Shown here: positions 42,215 through 51,116 of the stretch, in pieces
Layout: every line of letters begins with the position of its first letter
How positions within the stretch are numbered: position 1 is the first letter of the stretch
DNA from: RBG-13-51-18 sp963739395
GTDB taxonomy: Bacteria; Chloroflexota; Dehalococcoidia; Dehalococcoidales; RBG-16-60-22
Assembly (NCBI GenBank): GCA_963739395.1
Contig: CAVUAE010000002.1
Location: 256,524-320,523 of the forward strand
Direction: 5' to 3'
DNA length: 64,000 nucleotides
Notes under the pieces: generated by a model
What the model was told of the DNA's origin: nothing
Database searches by the model: none
The model's input: only the letters and a program-made list of their open reading frames with translations
Translations under genes and position numbers: made by a program

Positions 42215-43456
42215 CTACTTAATAACTTTAGCCCCAACGTAAGGCTGCAGCACTTCCGGCACAGCGATAGAGCCATCCACTTGCTGGTAGTTCTCCATGA
42301 TTGCAATCATCATCCTGGGTAAGGCTAGCCCCGACCCGTTAAGCGTGTGGACGAACTGGGGTTTGGCATCGGGAGCGGGACGATATCTGATATTGGTTCG
42401 CCGCGCCTGGAAGTCCCCACAGTTAGAACAGGAGCTGACCTCCAGCCATTCTTCACATCCCGACGCCCAGACGTCGATATCGTAAGACTTCATAGAAGCG
42501 AAACCGATTTCACCCGTACAAAGTAAACGGATGCGGTAGGCTAGACCTAATTTTTGGCAAACATCCTCGGCGTCGTGGGTAAGCTTTTCCAGCTCATCGT
42601 TGGACGTCTCTGGCGTAGTGAATTTATACATCTCTACTTTATCAAATTGATGTCCCCGTTTAATCCCCCGTGTGTCCTTACCGGCGGACATTTTTTCGCG
42701 GCGGAAGCAGGCGGTATAAGCACAATAATTAATTGGTAATTCTTCTTTCGATAAAATTTCATCGCGGTGCAGATTAGTCAGCGGTATTTCCGCCGTCCCC
42801 ACGAACCAGTAGTCCTCTTCGGCGTCGTGGTAGATATTATCCGCAAACTTAGGCAGTTGCCCCGCCCCAACCATACACTCCCGCTTGACCATGTAAGGCG
42901 GATAAATCTCTTGATAACCATGTTTACTGGTATGTAAGTCCAAGAAGAAGGTAATCAAGGCACGCTGGAGTCTAGCGCCCAACCCTCTAAGAACGTAAAA
43001 ACGTGTGCCGGAAAGCTTAACTCCCCGTTCGAAGTCGATAATCTTCAGGTTTTCGCCCAGCGTCCAGTGCGGCGCTGGTTTAAAGCTGAATTTCTTTGGC
43101 TCGCTCCAGGAGCGGACGGTTATATTGTCCGCGTCGTCCTTACCAATAGGCACGTCAGATTGAGGTATATTGGGTATCTGAAGGAGTAAATCCTCAAGCT
43201 GTTTATCTAATTTGTTGACTTCGTCTTCTAGAGTTTGTATTTCGCCACGGAGAGCGCGCCCTCTTTCCTGTGCTTTCTCCCGCTCTTTCGACGATATGGT
43301 TTTTCGTTCTTGACGCAGGCCATCCAATTTAACAATGTTCTGGCGGCGTGAAGCATCGATGCGCAGTACTTCATCAATCGGCGCGGTATCATGCCGATTT
43401 TCGATGGCTTTTTTCACGAGGTCAGGATTTTCACGAATAATTTTTATATCTAACAT
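42215..43456 (-). CDS. serS: Seryl-tRNA synthetase
   Basis: Class II synthetase of 413 residues. It has an N-terminal coiled-coil arm (about residues 30-100) that binds the long variable arm of tRNA-Ser, then motif 2 with CFRREKMSAGKDTRGIKR and motif 3 in GSGLALPRMMIAIMENYQ. No T-box leader was seen upstream. It is co-directional with lysS 57 bases away. Confidence 0.97.
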   Translation of the reverse strand: MLDIKIIRENPDLVKKAIENRHDTAPIDEVLRIDASRRQNIVKLDGLRQERKTISSKEREKAQERGRALRGEIQTLEDEVNKLDKQLEDLLLQIPNIPQSDVPIGKDDADNITVRSWSEPKKFSFKPAPHWTLGENLKIIDFERGVKLSGTRFYVLRGLGARLQRALITFFLDLHTSKHGYQEIYPPYMVKRECMVGAGQLPKFADNIYHDAEEDYWFVGTAEIPLTNLHRDEILSKEELPINYCAYTACFRREKMSAGKDTRGIKRGHQFDKVEMYKFTTPETSNDELEKLTHDAEDVCQKLGLAYRIRLLCTGEIGFASMKSYDIDVWASGCEEWLEVSSCSNCGDFQARRTNIRYRPAPDAKPQFVHTLNGSGLALPRMMIAIMENYQQVDGSIAVPEVLQPYVGAKVIK

Positions 43457-43512
43457 AGCTGTTTAAAAATATATTTCCAGTATCGCTTGCCTTAACTAAG
43501 GTGTCAAGTAGT

Positions 43513-44994
43513 TTATCCCTCTTTCTCCCTCAACTGGGGGAAGAGGATGACTTCCCTTATCGACTGCTGGTTTGTCAGCAGCATGACAAGTCGGTCAACA
43601 CCGATGCCTAAGCCGCCGGTGGGGGGCATACCGTACTCCAGTGCTGTTAAAAAGTCCTCATCGATAGTCCATTTTTCGGCGTCGCTGCCGTGGCGCTCCT
43701 GCATCTGCTCGATAAAGCGTTCTCTCTGTAAAACGGGGTCGTTAAGCTCGGAATAGGCATTGCCTAACTCCAGACCGCCGGCATAAGCCTGGAAACGCTC
43801 TGCTACACGCTCTTCGCCGTCTTTGTTCTTGGCTAAAGGCGACATCGAGACCGGATAATCATAAACAAAGGTCGGCTGGATGAGTTTCGGTCGGACGAAT
43901 GTCTTTAATAATTCATCTACCAGCTTAGCCCAGTTCTTTTGTGTATCAACATCCTTCATGATGGAACGCATCTTTTCGCGTAAACCGTCAGCGGTGGGAT
44001 ATTTAACATAGTCAATGCCGCTGAATTCTTTAACGGCGTCCCGTAGCGTAATACGTCGCCAAGTATCCAGCTTGATGGTATCGTTGCCGTATTTGATTTT
44101 TGTAGTGCCCAGCACCTGTTGCGCCACGAAGGGAATCATTTCCTCCACCATTTTCATTACGTCGGTATAGTCGGCATATGCCTCGTAGCTTTCCAGCATG
44201 GTGAATTCCGGGTTATGCTCGGTGGAAATGCCCTCATTGCGGAAAGTACGCCCTATCTCATAGACCTTATCGTAGCCGCCGACGATTAATCTTTTCAAGT
44301 GCAGTTCCGTGGCGATACGCAGGTATAAATCGCGGTTGAGGGCATTATGATGGGTGATGAAGGGAGTGGCTAAAGCCCCGCCGGCAGCTGACTGCAACAC
44401 CGGCGTTTCTACCTCGATAAAACCCCGCTGGTCGAGGAACTGTCTGACAGCAGTGACAATCTGTGTCCTCATCTTGAAAACTTCTTTTACTTCGTTATTA
44501 GCGATAAGGTCGACATAGCGCTGACGGTAGCGCGTTTCGACATCGCTTAAACCGTGCCACTTTTCCGGCAGCGGTCGCAACGATTTTGCCAGCAGCTGAA
44601 ATTCAGTAACCGAGATAGTCGGTTCGCCGGTACGGGTACGCAACAATGTGCCTTTAACTCCAATAAAGTCTCCGATATCCAGCTCCTTGAAAAGCTCCTG
44701 TTCAGCTTTTTTATAATTAGTTGTCTGGAATAATAACTGTATCTTGCCGGAGCCATCGCGGATATCGATAAAAGAGGCTTTACCCATTTTCCTCACCGCC
44801 ATAATGCGTCCCGCGACGTTGACCGGATTGGGCTTAGCCTTGCTGTCTTTCTCCTGCGCCTCCAGCTGTTTTACCGCTTCCTGCGTTGTATGCGTCTGCT
44901 CGAAACGGTGGGGATAAGGATTTACCCCGCTGGCGCGGAGGCGTTCCAGCTTTTGTTTTCTCTGTTCGTTAATATCATCCGATCTTGACGGCAT
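43513..44994 (-). CDS. lysS: Lysyl-tRNA synthetase, class II
   Basis: At 493 residues it has an N-terminal OB-fold anticodon domain (NVAGRIMAVRKMGKASFIDI) and a class II core: motif 2 in FRNEGISTEHNPEFTMLE, motif 3 in GLGIGVDRLVMLLT. A TATAAT box on the minus strand lies about 70 bases upstream, within the gap 44995-45234, which holds no gene. Confidence 0.97.
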   Translation of the reverse strand: MPSRSDDINEQRKQKLERLRASGVNPYPHRFEQTHTTQEAVKQLEAQEKDSKAKPNPVNVAGRIMAVRKMGKASFIDIRDGSGKIQLLFQTTNYKKAEQELFKELDIGDFIGVKGTLLRTRTGEPTISVTEFQLLAKSLRPLPEKWHGLSDVETRYRQRYVDLIANNEVKEVFKMRTQIVTAVRQFLDQRGFIEVETPVLQSAAGGALATPFITHHNALNRDLYLRIATELHLKRLIVGGYDKVYEIGRTFRNEGISTEHNPEFTMLESYEAYADYTDVMKMVEEMIPFVAQQVLGTTKIKYGNDTIKLDTWRRITLRDAVKEFSGIDYVKYPTADGLREKMRSIMKDVDTQKNWAKLVDELLKTFVRPKLIQPTFVYDYPVSMSPLAKNKDGEERVAERFQAYAGGLELGNAYSELNDPVLQRERFIEQMQERHGSDAEKWTIDEDFLTALEYGMPPTGGLGIGVDRLVMLLTNQQSIREVILFPQLREKEG

Positions 44995-45164
44995 AACTGA
45001 TACCTACCTCTACCAACTCATTGTCGCGTGATTATGTATAAACGCGATAATGCATCCATTATAAGTTATCCGTGCATTATGGTAAAGGGTAAACTGACCT
45101 CCGACTTTTCATAGGCTCATTTTATAACAACTACTAAATGCAGGAAATATGTTGCTTTTGCTAC

Positions 45165-45193
45165 TTGACACACTTGTTGTTTTTCGTTATGAT
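45165..45193 (+). promoter_or_regulatory. Strong promoter of small membrane protein
   Basis: Consensus TTGACA, 17-base spacer, TATGAT, 41 bases before the start, with AAGGAGG as ribosome site. Confidence 0.75.
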
Positions 45194-45234
45194 ACCTAGT
45201 AATTCTATGTAAGTCGCTAAGGAGGTATCATTTC

Positions 45235-45621
45235 ATGGTAGTACGCATACTCGCAGTAGCCATCTTCATTTTGGGACTAGTCAGCATTGTCTTCGGCGCT
45301 ATGTTCTTCCCCCAAGCAGCTTCAGGCCGAAGTGAAGTTGAAACTGCTGTAACTCCCTTACCCCTCGACCAGGTCAGTGTTAAATACGATGCTGTAGCAG
45401 CCAAATATAGCCAGATTAAAGCAGCTGAAGAACCTAAAATACAGGCTGGAGAAGCCCTTCCAAGTGATATGTATAACTATCTTGGCCAGCAGAGGGCTTT
45501 ACTCGGTTTGGCTAAATCAAATTTAGGCACTTGTAATTTTGTCCAGTATATGGGTATCGTCTGCATCTGCCTAGGCGTAGGCTTATCAGCTGGCGGCTAC
45601 CTATTACTCCGTAAAGCTTAA
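45235..45621 (+). CDS. Small membrane protein with two TM segments
   Basis: A 128-residue protein. The N-terminal helix (residues 3-25) and the C-terminal helix (about 102-124) are hydrophobic, and the 75-residue domain between them is Ala-rich and helical, probably extracytoplasmic. It has a strong promoter, a strong ribosome site and its own terminator, so it is likely abundantly expressed as a single gene. No family is recognised. Confidence 0.7.
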   Translation: MVVRILAVAIFILGLVSIVFGAMFFPQAASGRSEVETAVTPLPLDQVSVKYDAVAAKYSQIKAAEEPKIQAGEALPSDMYNYLGQQRALLGLAKSNLGTCNFVQYMGIVCICLGVGLSAGGYLLLRKA

Positions 45622-45646
45622 AAATACTAAAAAAAAACGAAATATA

Positions 45647-45706
45647 AACGCCTCACTGAGGTAACACACCGAATTATCCATCGGCAGTGAGGCGTTATAT
45701 TTTTTT
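45647..45706. terminator. Terminator with 12-bp perfect stem
   Basis: AACGCCTCACTG (45647-45658) pairs with CAGTGAGGCGTT (45685-45696), followed by ATATTTTTTT. A-rich sequence upstream of the stem would let it act on the other strand as well. Confidence 0.88.
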
Positions 45707-45771
45707 ATAGTATTTTATCCTGCTCCTCTATATAATATTAACAGAAACATCTTGATAACAGGAGTGAGATT

Positions 45772-46044
45772 ATGGCAGCGAAACAATACGAGGTAGTGAT
45801 TAAACTAATATCTAACCAGCACCCGTGCCATTCTGGCCATAAAATCGGCGACGAATGGGTTTTTAATTACTTCACACCGCCACATATGTGCAGTCTGGCA
45901 TATAACACTATTTATCCTGTCGCCTTAGCTCTAAGTGTCGGCGGCACTTTCCCCTGGCAGGAAGACCCGAGTGTTATCACCATTGCCTGCCCGGATGGCG
46001 AGGTGCGCAATATCTTTGAACTTCGGCGTCGTGTAAAGAAATAG
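45772..46044 (+). CDS. TIGR04076-family small protein (copy 2)
   Basis: A 90-residue protein paralogous to 23300. HPCHSGHKIGDEW, CSLAYNTIYPVA, GGTFPWQEDP and IACPDGEVRNIFELRRR follow the same order. AGGAG precedes the ATG. It sits between a small membrane protein and an MFS transporter. Function unknown. Confidence 0.85.
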   Translation: MAAKQYEVVIKLISNQHPCHSGHKIGDEWVFNYFTPPHMCSLAYNTIYPVALALSVGGTFPWQEDPSVITIACPDGEVRNIFELRRRVKK

Positions 46045-46097
46045 ATATCAAACTTCGTGCTTTCTTTAATCCCTCCTCCCAAGTTATAATATTTTAT

Positions 46098-47210
46098 ATG
46101 CGTCGTTTCACTTCTCCCTGGTGGGTCACAACTCCTTTCTGCTTGGCCGCGATAAATCTGCTTTCTAACTATGGCGTAGAATCCTCTAACGTTTTCATCG
46201 CCCTTTATGCCCAGGAAAAAGGCGCTTCAAATTTTGAGGTAGGCTTTATCGCCGCGGCTTCCGGCATTGCTTTTTTCTTGTCATCCTTTATCTTCGGCAG
46301 GTTATCTGATATTTACGGCAGGATGACCTATATCCGCATTGGACTCGGCTTAACGGCCGTAGCGTATCTCACCCAGCTTATCGCCCAAACACCGATGACT
46401 CTTTTAGCCGCCCGAGCGTTTATTGGTTTCGGTCTGGGTATCAACTCCTCGGTAATGATGGCTTATACCTACGAAAATCAGCGGCAAATCGGCAGTTTCA
46501 TCTCTTACGGTGCCCTGGGATGGCTCATCGGCGCCGTGACGGCGTTAATCTTGAAGAGTTATGCTTCGCTTTTCATCGTTAGCGCTTGCGTGGCTTTCCT
46601 CGCTTTCCTGATTTCCTTCCTGCTTCAAGAAAAACCTGCCAAGCGTATGAGAATCGCCATGTTCCCGGTAGCGTTAATAAAAGCCGATTACAAGGTATAC
46701 CTCGCCTTTTTCTTAAGGCAGCTGGGGGGCAACGCCATCTGGGCAATCTGGCCTCTTTATCAGGCGGGCATCGGCGCCACGAAATTATGGATTGCCCTCG
46801 TTGAAGTAACCAACATGGTGGGACAAATCGTGTTCATGCGTTTAATCGAAAAATTCAATCCAGCCAGGATGTTCCAGATAGGTCTTCTCTTATCGGCGGG
46901 TATCTTTATAGCTTACGGCTTAGCCAACCAGTACTGGCAGCTTATACCCATTCAGATGGTGCTTGCCTTTGCCTATTCCAGCATGTTCGTCGGTGCATTA
47001 AGCTATCTATTAAGGCGACATCCAGAATACGGTACGACGTCCGGCTTGATGAACTCGGCTAATGCGCTCTCCGGCATGTTTGGTCCCTTTATCGGGGGCG
47101 CGGTTTCTCAAGCCTGGAGCTACGCCACGCTGATGTACGTTAGCGCGGGCATCACTTTACTGGGCTCGCTTACCGCTCGTGGTTTAAAATTACCTAAAAC
47201 AAGCCGTTAA
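46098..47210 (+). CDS. Major facilitator superfamily transporter
   Basis: A 370-residue protein with about eleven or twelve hydrophobic segments. The loop between helices 2 and 3 holds the MFS motif GRLSDIYGRMTYI. The substrate is not predictable; drug or sugar exporters look alike. A TATAAT box (46085-46090) ends 7 bases before the ATG and no ribosome site is visible, so the message is probably leaderless. Confidence 0.88.
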   Translation: MRRFTSPWWVTTPFCLAAINLLSNYGVESSNVFIALYAQEKGASNFEVGFIAAASGIAFFLSSFIFGRLSDIYGRMTYIRIGLGLTAVAYLTQLIAQTPMTLLAARAFIGFGLGINSSVMMAYTYENQRQIGSFISYGALGWLIGAVTALILKSYASLFIVSACVAFLAFLISFLLQEKPAKRMRIAMFPVALIKADYKVYLAFFLRQLGGNAIWAIWPLYQAGIGATKLWIALVEVTNMVGQIVFMRLIEKFNPARMFQIGLLLSAGIFIAYGLANQYWQLIPIQMVLAFAYSSMFVGALSYLLRRHPEYGTTSGLMNSANALSGMFGPFIGGAVSQAWSYATLMYVSAGITLLGSLTARGLKLPKTSR

Positions 47211-47215
47211 AACGC

Positions 47216-47245
47216 TTGTTATTCACATATGTTGTAGTGTAGAAT
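47216..47245 (+). promoter_or_regulatory. Promoter of the TIR-TPR gene
   Basis: TTGTTA, 18-base spacer, TAGAAT. Confidence 0.5.
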
Positions 47246-47290
47246 TTTATTATCCAGAAAAGGGGAAACTCCAAGCGGAGTAGTTCATCG

Positions 47291-48892
47291 ATGAGTCATA
47301 TTTTTATTGCTCATGTTGCCGAAGATGCTGATCTTGCTTTAAGTATCGCCCTCGGACTTGAAAAAGCATGTTATCATACCTGGTGTTATGAGGTGGATTC
47401 AGTAGCAGGCGAATCCTACATCGTACGTACTACTAAATCAGTAACCCAATCAGACGCCATAATTGTAATCGTCTCCCATAAATCCGTAAGTTCCCGCCAT
47501 GTTACCACTGAAATAGTACGCGCTCATGAAAGTGGGGGGAATTTTCTGCCAATATTGCGCGGCATATCTCATGATGAATTTCAGCGGCAACAACCGGAAT
47601 GGGATGCAATATTTGGCTCTGCCACTTCAATAGATGTACCTAAAAAAGGAATTTCAGCATTATTGCCCGAAATATTAGAGGGCATTAATGGGTTTAATAT
47701 CAAACCGAACGCCAGTATTGATGACAAACGTATAGAACGTATATGTGAGAAACTGGAAGAAATAATTGGTCCTGAAAAACTGAAGGAAATAATAGAGCAA
47801 CTGGAAAAAATAAAAAGCCCCGTCCGTCCCGATACAGGTGAGGATAATGGTACCGGAGGAATATGGCAATGGTTTAAAAAACATAAATCACTGGTGATAA
47901 TTTCATCTTGTATCATTGTCGTAGCAATTGCCGCTATACTGGTTCCCATATTGCTAACCCGAGCTAATAACAACCCCAGTGAATCGTCGTCTTTAACAAA
48001 TACCCCGACGGAAACAACATCTCCGACAACACCAGCATCGACAACACCTATAACAACAGCGAATGCATCAACAACACCTGCATCCACGACACCTGAAACA
48101 ACAACACCTCCATCGACTTCACCAGCGGATGAATATATACGGCGCGGTTTAGCTTATTCCGCTGACAAAAAATATGAACAAGCCATTACCATGTTTGATA
48201 CAGCTATCAATCTTGACCCAAATAAAACTGATGCATATTTTGACCGCGGCGTCGCATATTACAGTCTATACCAATATAACACGGCTATATTCGATTTCAC
48301 TAAAGCTATTGAAATCAGCGCAAATAATTATGATGCATATCGTTTCCGTGGAGAAGCCAATGTCTGGCTGGGGAAATATGATATAGCTATCCCCGACTTA
48401 ACTAAAGTTATTGAGAATGAAGTAGATCAAGCGAAGGTTGCAGAGGCTTATGACTTTCGAGGGTACATTTATTATCTGAATTCTGAATATATAAAAGCTA
48501 CAGATGACTTATTAAAAGCCATAGCTTTAAGTCCCAATTATGCAGATCCTTATTATAACATGGCGCGTGTCTATTATGATCAAGGCAAATACGATGATGC
48601 TCTTCCCTACGCAAATAAAGCTATCGAACTTGATGCAAATACGGCTAATTATTTTAATGCACGCGGCTGGATTTATATGGCAAAAAATGAATATGCTAAA
48701 GCTATTGACGATTTTACTGCAACTCTCGCATTAGCACCCAATTATAGTTACACTTGGTTATACCGCGGTCAATGTTACAAAGCCTTAGGCAACAAAGCCG
48801 CTGCAATTGCTGATTTTAACAAATGTCTTGAGATAGCTACTGATGCTTCTCTTATTCAACAAGCAAAAACAGAATTGGCTGACTTAAAATAA
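47291..48892 (+). CDS. TIR domain - TM helix - TPR protein
   Basis: A 533-residue three-part protein. Residues 1-135 form a TIR_2-type domain (HIFIAHVAEDADLAL, DAIIVIVSHKSVSS). An acidic/basic helix follows (about 145-176), then a membrane helix at 201-222, a Thr/Ser/Pro-rich linker (227-279) and about seven TPR repeats (281-533) such as YEQAITMFDTAINLDPN. The layout predicts a cytoplasmic TIR and an extracytoplasmic TPR sensor or scaffold. Bacterial TIR proteins can degrade NAD in defence, but catalytic residues are not certain here and no partner defence gene is adjacent. AT-rich compared with neighbours. Confidence 0.85.
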   Translation: MSHIFIAHVAEDADLALSIALGLEKACYHTWCYEVDSVAGESYIVRTTKSVTQSDAIIVIVSHKSVSSRHVTTEIVRAHESGGNFLPILRGISHDEFQRQQPEWDAIFGSATSIDVPKKGISALLPEILEGINGFNIKPNASIDDKRIERICEKLEEIIGPEKLKEIIEQLEKIKSPVRPDTGEDNGTGGIWQWFKKHKSLVIISSCIIVVAIAAILVPILLTRANNNPSESSSLTNTPTETTSPTTPASTTPITTANASTTPASTTPETTTPPSTSPADEYIRRGLAYSADKKYEQAITMFDTAINLDPNKTDAYFDRGVAYYSLYQYNTAIFDFTKAIEISANNYDAYRFRGEANVWLGKYDIAIPDLTKVIENEVDQAKVAEAYDFRGYIYYLNSEYIKATDDLLKAIALSPNYADPYYNMARVYYDQGKYDDALPYANKAIELDANTANYFNARGWIYMAKNEYAKAIDDFTATLALAPNYSYTWLYRGQCYKALGNKAAAIADFNKCLEIATDASLIQQAKTELADLK

Positions 48893-48941
48893 ACATTTAA
48901 AAAGTCTCGTTATTTACCCTTTATAAAATTCCACTGATTTT

Positions 48942-48970
48942 TTGACGTCGTTCGCCTAACTACATATAAT
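48942..48970 (+). promoter_or_regulatory. Promoter of SDR gene at 49005
   Basis: TTGACG, 17-base spacer, TATAAT, 34 bases before the start codon. Confidence 0.7.
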
Positions 48971-49004
48971 AAACCAGTATGTTGTTACTTTAAGGAGTTA
49001 AAAG

Positions 49005-49826
49005 ATGACAGATAAAGGGATTTTTGACCTCTCGGGGAAGGTAGCCCTCATTACAGGCGCTAGCCGCGGACTGGGTAGAGCTTTCGCCGAAGCAATGGCG
49101 CAGTTCGGGGCAGATGTCGCCTGCGTGGGACGCGATGAAGCAAAACTGGCGGAAACGGTAAAAATAATCAGTAAATACAAGACCCGCGCTATCGCCATCA
49201 AAGCTGACGTTACCGATGAAAATCAGGTAAAGAATATGGTGGCAGAAGCGGTACAAAAATTGGGCAAAATCGATATCTTTTTCAATAACGCCGGTATCGC
49301 CAGAATGCCGACCAGGATTCATGAAACGCCTACCGAGGACTGGCTGGCGGTTATTGACACGAATTTAACCGGTGTTTTTCTGGGATTGAAACATGTCCTC
49401 GCACATATGGTAAAAAATAAGAGTGGCTCTATCATCAATATCTCGTCCATCGCCGGGTTACGCGCCGAGGTGCCGGAGGTCGGACCTGCCGCTTATGGGG
49501 CTGCCAAAGCAGGCGTTATTCTCCTCACCAATATTGCCGCCATAGAATACGCTAGAGACGGCATCCGCGTCAACTGCATCGCCCCGGGTATGCACAAATC
49601 CGAGCTTGGCCAAAATAATCCGGGACCTAAACCGCCAATCAACGCGGATATGCAAAAAGCGATGGAAAAGATGATGGAAGAATACTGCCGTGCTGAAATC
49701 CCCATGGGACGTATGGCCGAGGCAAGCGAGCTGGCAGGTCTGGCTGTTTTACTGGCTTCCGACGCTTCCAGCTATATCACCGGGCAGGTGTTTGTCCAAG
49801 ACGGCGGCCAATCCGCTAGACTGTAA
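49005..49826 (+). CDS. SDR-family oxidoreductase
   Basis: A 273-residue classical SDR. TGASRGLG cofactor loop near residue 16, NNAG, catalytic Ser in NISSIAG and YGAAK. The AAGGAG ribosome site is optimal. Most similar to FabG/gluconate-dehydrogenase-like enzymes; substrate not assignable. It stands alone and is the fifth SDR in this window. Confidence 0.92.
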   Translation: MTDKGIFDLSGKVALITGASRGLGRAFAEAMAQFGADVACVGRDEAKLAETVKIISKYKTRAIAIKADVTDENQVKNMVAEAVQKLGKIDIFFNNAGIARMPTRIHETPTEDWLAVIDTNLTGVFLGLKHVLAHMVKNKSGSIINISSIAGLRAEVPEVGPAAYGAAKAGVILLTNIAAIEYARDGIRVNCIAPGMHKSELGQNNPGPKPPINADMQKAMEKMMEEYCRAEIPMGRMAEASELAGLAVLLASDASSYITGQVFVQDGGQSARL

Positions 49827-49832
49827 ATACCC

Positions 49833-49861
49833 TTGTTATTGAGATTGCCGTAAGGTAAAAT
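49833..49861 (+). promoter_or_regulatory. Promoter of the truncated tRNA-Ser
   Basis: TTGTTA, 17-base spacer, TAAAAT, 10 bases before the tRNA start. It remains intact although the gene is broken. Confidence 0.55.
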
Positions 49862-49871
49862 CTTAAAGTCT

Positions 49872-49936
49872 GGAGGGGTGTCCGAGTGGCCTATGGTGAC
49901 GGTCTTGAAATCTGTAAGATGTTGTCTTAACCTGTG
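49872..49936 (+). pseudogene. Truncated tRNA-Ser (anticodon region TGA)
   Basis: The first 65 bases look like tRNA-Ser: 5' acceptor GGAGGGG, D-arm GTCCGAGTGGC, anticodon loop CTTGAAA (TGA), and a long variable arm. The anticodon stem is imperfect. Where the T-arm (GGTTCGAATCC) and 3' acceptor CCCCTCC should follow, unrelated AT-rich sequence begins at about 49937. A tRNA 3' half is a common integration point, so this is probably a recombination scar. Confidence 0.75.
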
Positions 49937-50360
49937 TTTTTGAAGCTAAAATGGTCTTTTCCCATTTTCCCCGAAAAACTTAATTTGTGCGTAAAATATC
50001 GTTTAGTGCCTTCTTGTTTGATTTAGTCTGTTAGCTAAATGTTAGCTATTTTCTAGCTAGTCCTTTTTTTAAAACTCCTATGGGGAAGCATAAGTAAACA
50101 GATTATGTTTCCTAAAAAGGAGAGGAAAATAATCGAGCTCGAGAATATCTTTCACCAGTATTGCACTCCCAAGCCCCCGATAAAATCAGATGGGATGAAC
50201 TGGCAAAATTTTCGCCATGATCAGATTCAACGCCACCGCTTCTGTTGGTAGATTAAGGTTTTACCATAGCTGCCAAAATTCATCCTACGACGGTACAGCA
50301 TTACACAAACCAAGCAAATGTTGCCTTGGTTGCACAATCTGGACATTTGTTCAACCGAAC
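49937..50360. other. Degenerate intergenic region
   Basis: AT-rich DNA between the tRNA-Ser stub and the tmRNA-like repeat. No frame has a ribosome site and convincing protein. It may hold decayed mobile-element sequence, but no integrase motif can be read. Confidence 0.4.
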
Positions 50361-50402
50361 GGGGAGACGAGGGAGAGTCGAACTCCACCTACCCACAATT
50401 TC
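50361..50402 (-). repeat. tmRNA/tRNA 3'-end-like repeat, copy 1
   Basis: On the minus strand this reads as a T-arm (GGAG, loop TTCGACT, CTCC) followed by an acceptor strand CGTCTCC, but without a CCA end or terminator. The 27 bases 50363-50389 match 58654-58680 at 24 positions. With copy 2 it brackets the kdp operon. Confidence 0.7.
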
Positions 50403-50432
50403 AATAAATAATCAAATTACAGTCAATATTTT

Positions 50433-51116
50433 CTAGTCAGCCCTGAGACGGTAACCCACCCCCGGTTCAGTAATAATGAACTGCGGACGTGCTGGGTCCG
50501 ACTCAATTTTACGGCGGAGGTTACTGATATTCACATGTAACATATGTAACTCGTCGCCGTATTCCGCCCCCCAAACCTCACGCAGAAGGAAATGATGGGT
50601 CATAACCTTTCCCGCATGAGTTACTAAAACCCGGAGTAATTCATACTCGGTAGGCGTTAGTTGCACTTCACGTCCGGATATAGTAATTAACCGACGTGAT
50701 AAATCCACTTTCAAGTTGCCGCTTGTGAAAATCGGCCCGCCGGCTTTTTGTGCTACGCGGCGCAGGGCAGCCCGGAGTCTCGCCAGTAGTTCACCCACGC
50801 CGAAGGGTTTGGTTAAATAGTCGTCCGCCCCAGCATCGAGTGCGGCTATCTTATCCCCTTCTGACCCGCGGACTGACAGGATGATTATTGGTATCTCTGT
50901 CCATTGACGTAGCAATCTGGTTACTTCGACTCCATCGATATCCGGTAGACCTATATCAAGAATTACGATATCTGGTTTGTCTTTGGCAGCCATAGTAAGA
51001 GCCTCTTGCCCTGAGGTCGCTTCTAGGATGGTATAGCTTTGTGCTGATAGAGTCACTCTCAAGAATTTCCTTATTGCCGACTCGTCATCAACTATTAGGA
51101 CATGTTCGTTAGACAT
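50433..51116 (-). CDS. kdpE: KdpE response regulator
   Basis: OmpR-family regulator of 227 residues that activates kdpFABC after phosphorylation by KdpD. The receiver domain has the acidic pair (IVDDE), phospho-acceptor Asp in VILDIGLPD and Lys in YLTKPFG. The C-terminal winged helix has RRLITISGREVQLTPTEYE. The start at 51116 has AAGGA upstream and overlaps the kdpD stop by eight bases. Confidence 0.95.
   Translation of the reverse strand: MSNEHVLIVDDESAIRKFLRVTLSAQSYTILEATSGQEALTMAAKDKPDIVILDIGLPDIDGVEVTRLLRQWTEIPIIILSVRGSEGDKIAALDAGADDYLTKPFGVGELLARLRAALRRVAQKAGGPIFTSGNLKVDLSRRLITISGREVQLTPTEYELLRVLVTHAGKVMTHHFLLREVWGAEYGDELHMLHVNISNLRRKIESDPARPQFIITEPGVGYRLRAD

Noticed and set aside
43457..43512. 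T-box leader upstream of the synthetase genes leuS, serS or lysS
   Set aside because: The conserved T-box sequence (AGGGTGGNACCGCG) is absent upstream of all three, and the gaps are too short for leuS and serS.
50217..50411. 64-codon frame beside the first tmRNA-like repeat
   Set aside because: No ribosome site; its end is the translated T-arm repeat.
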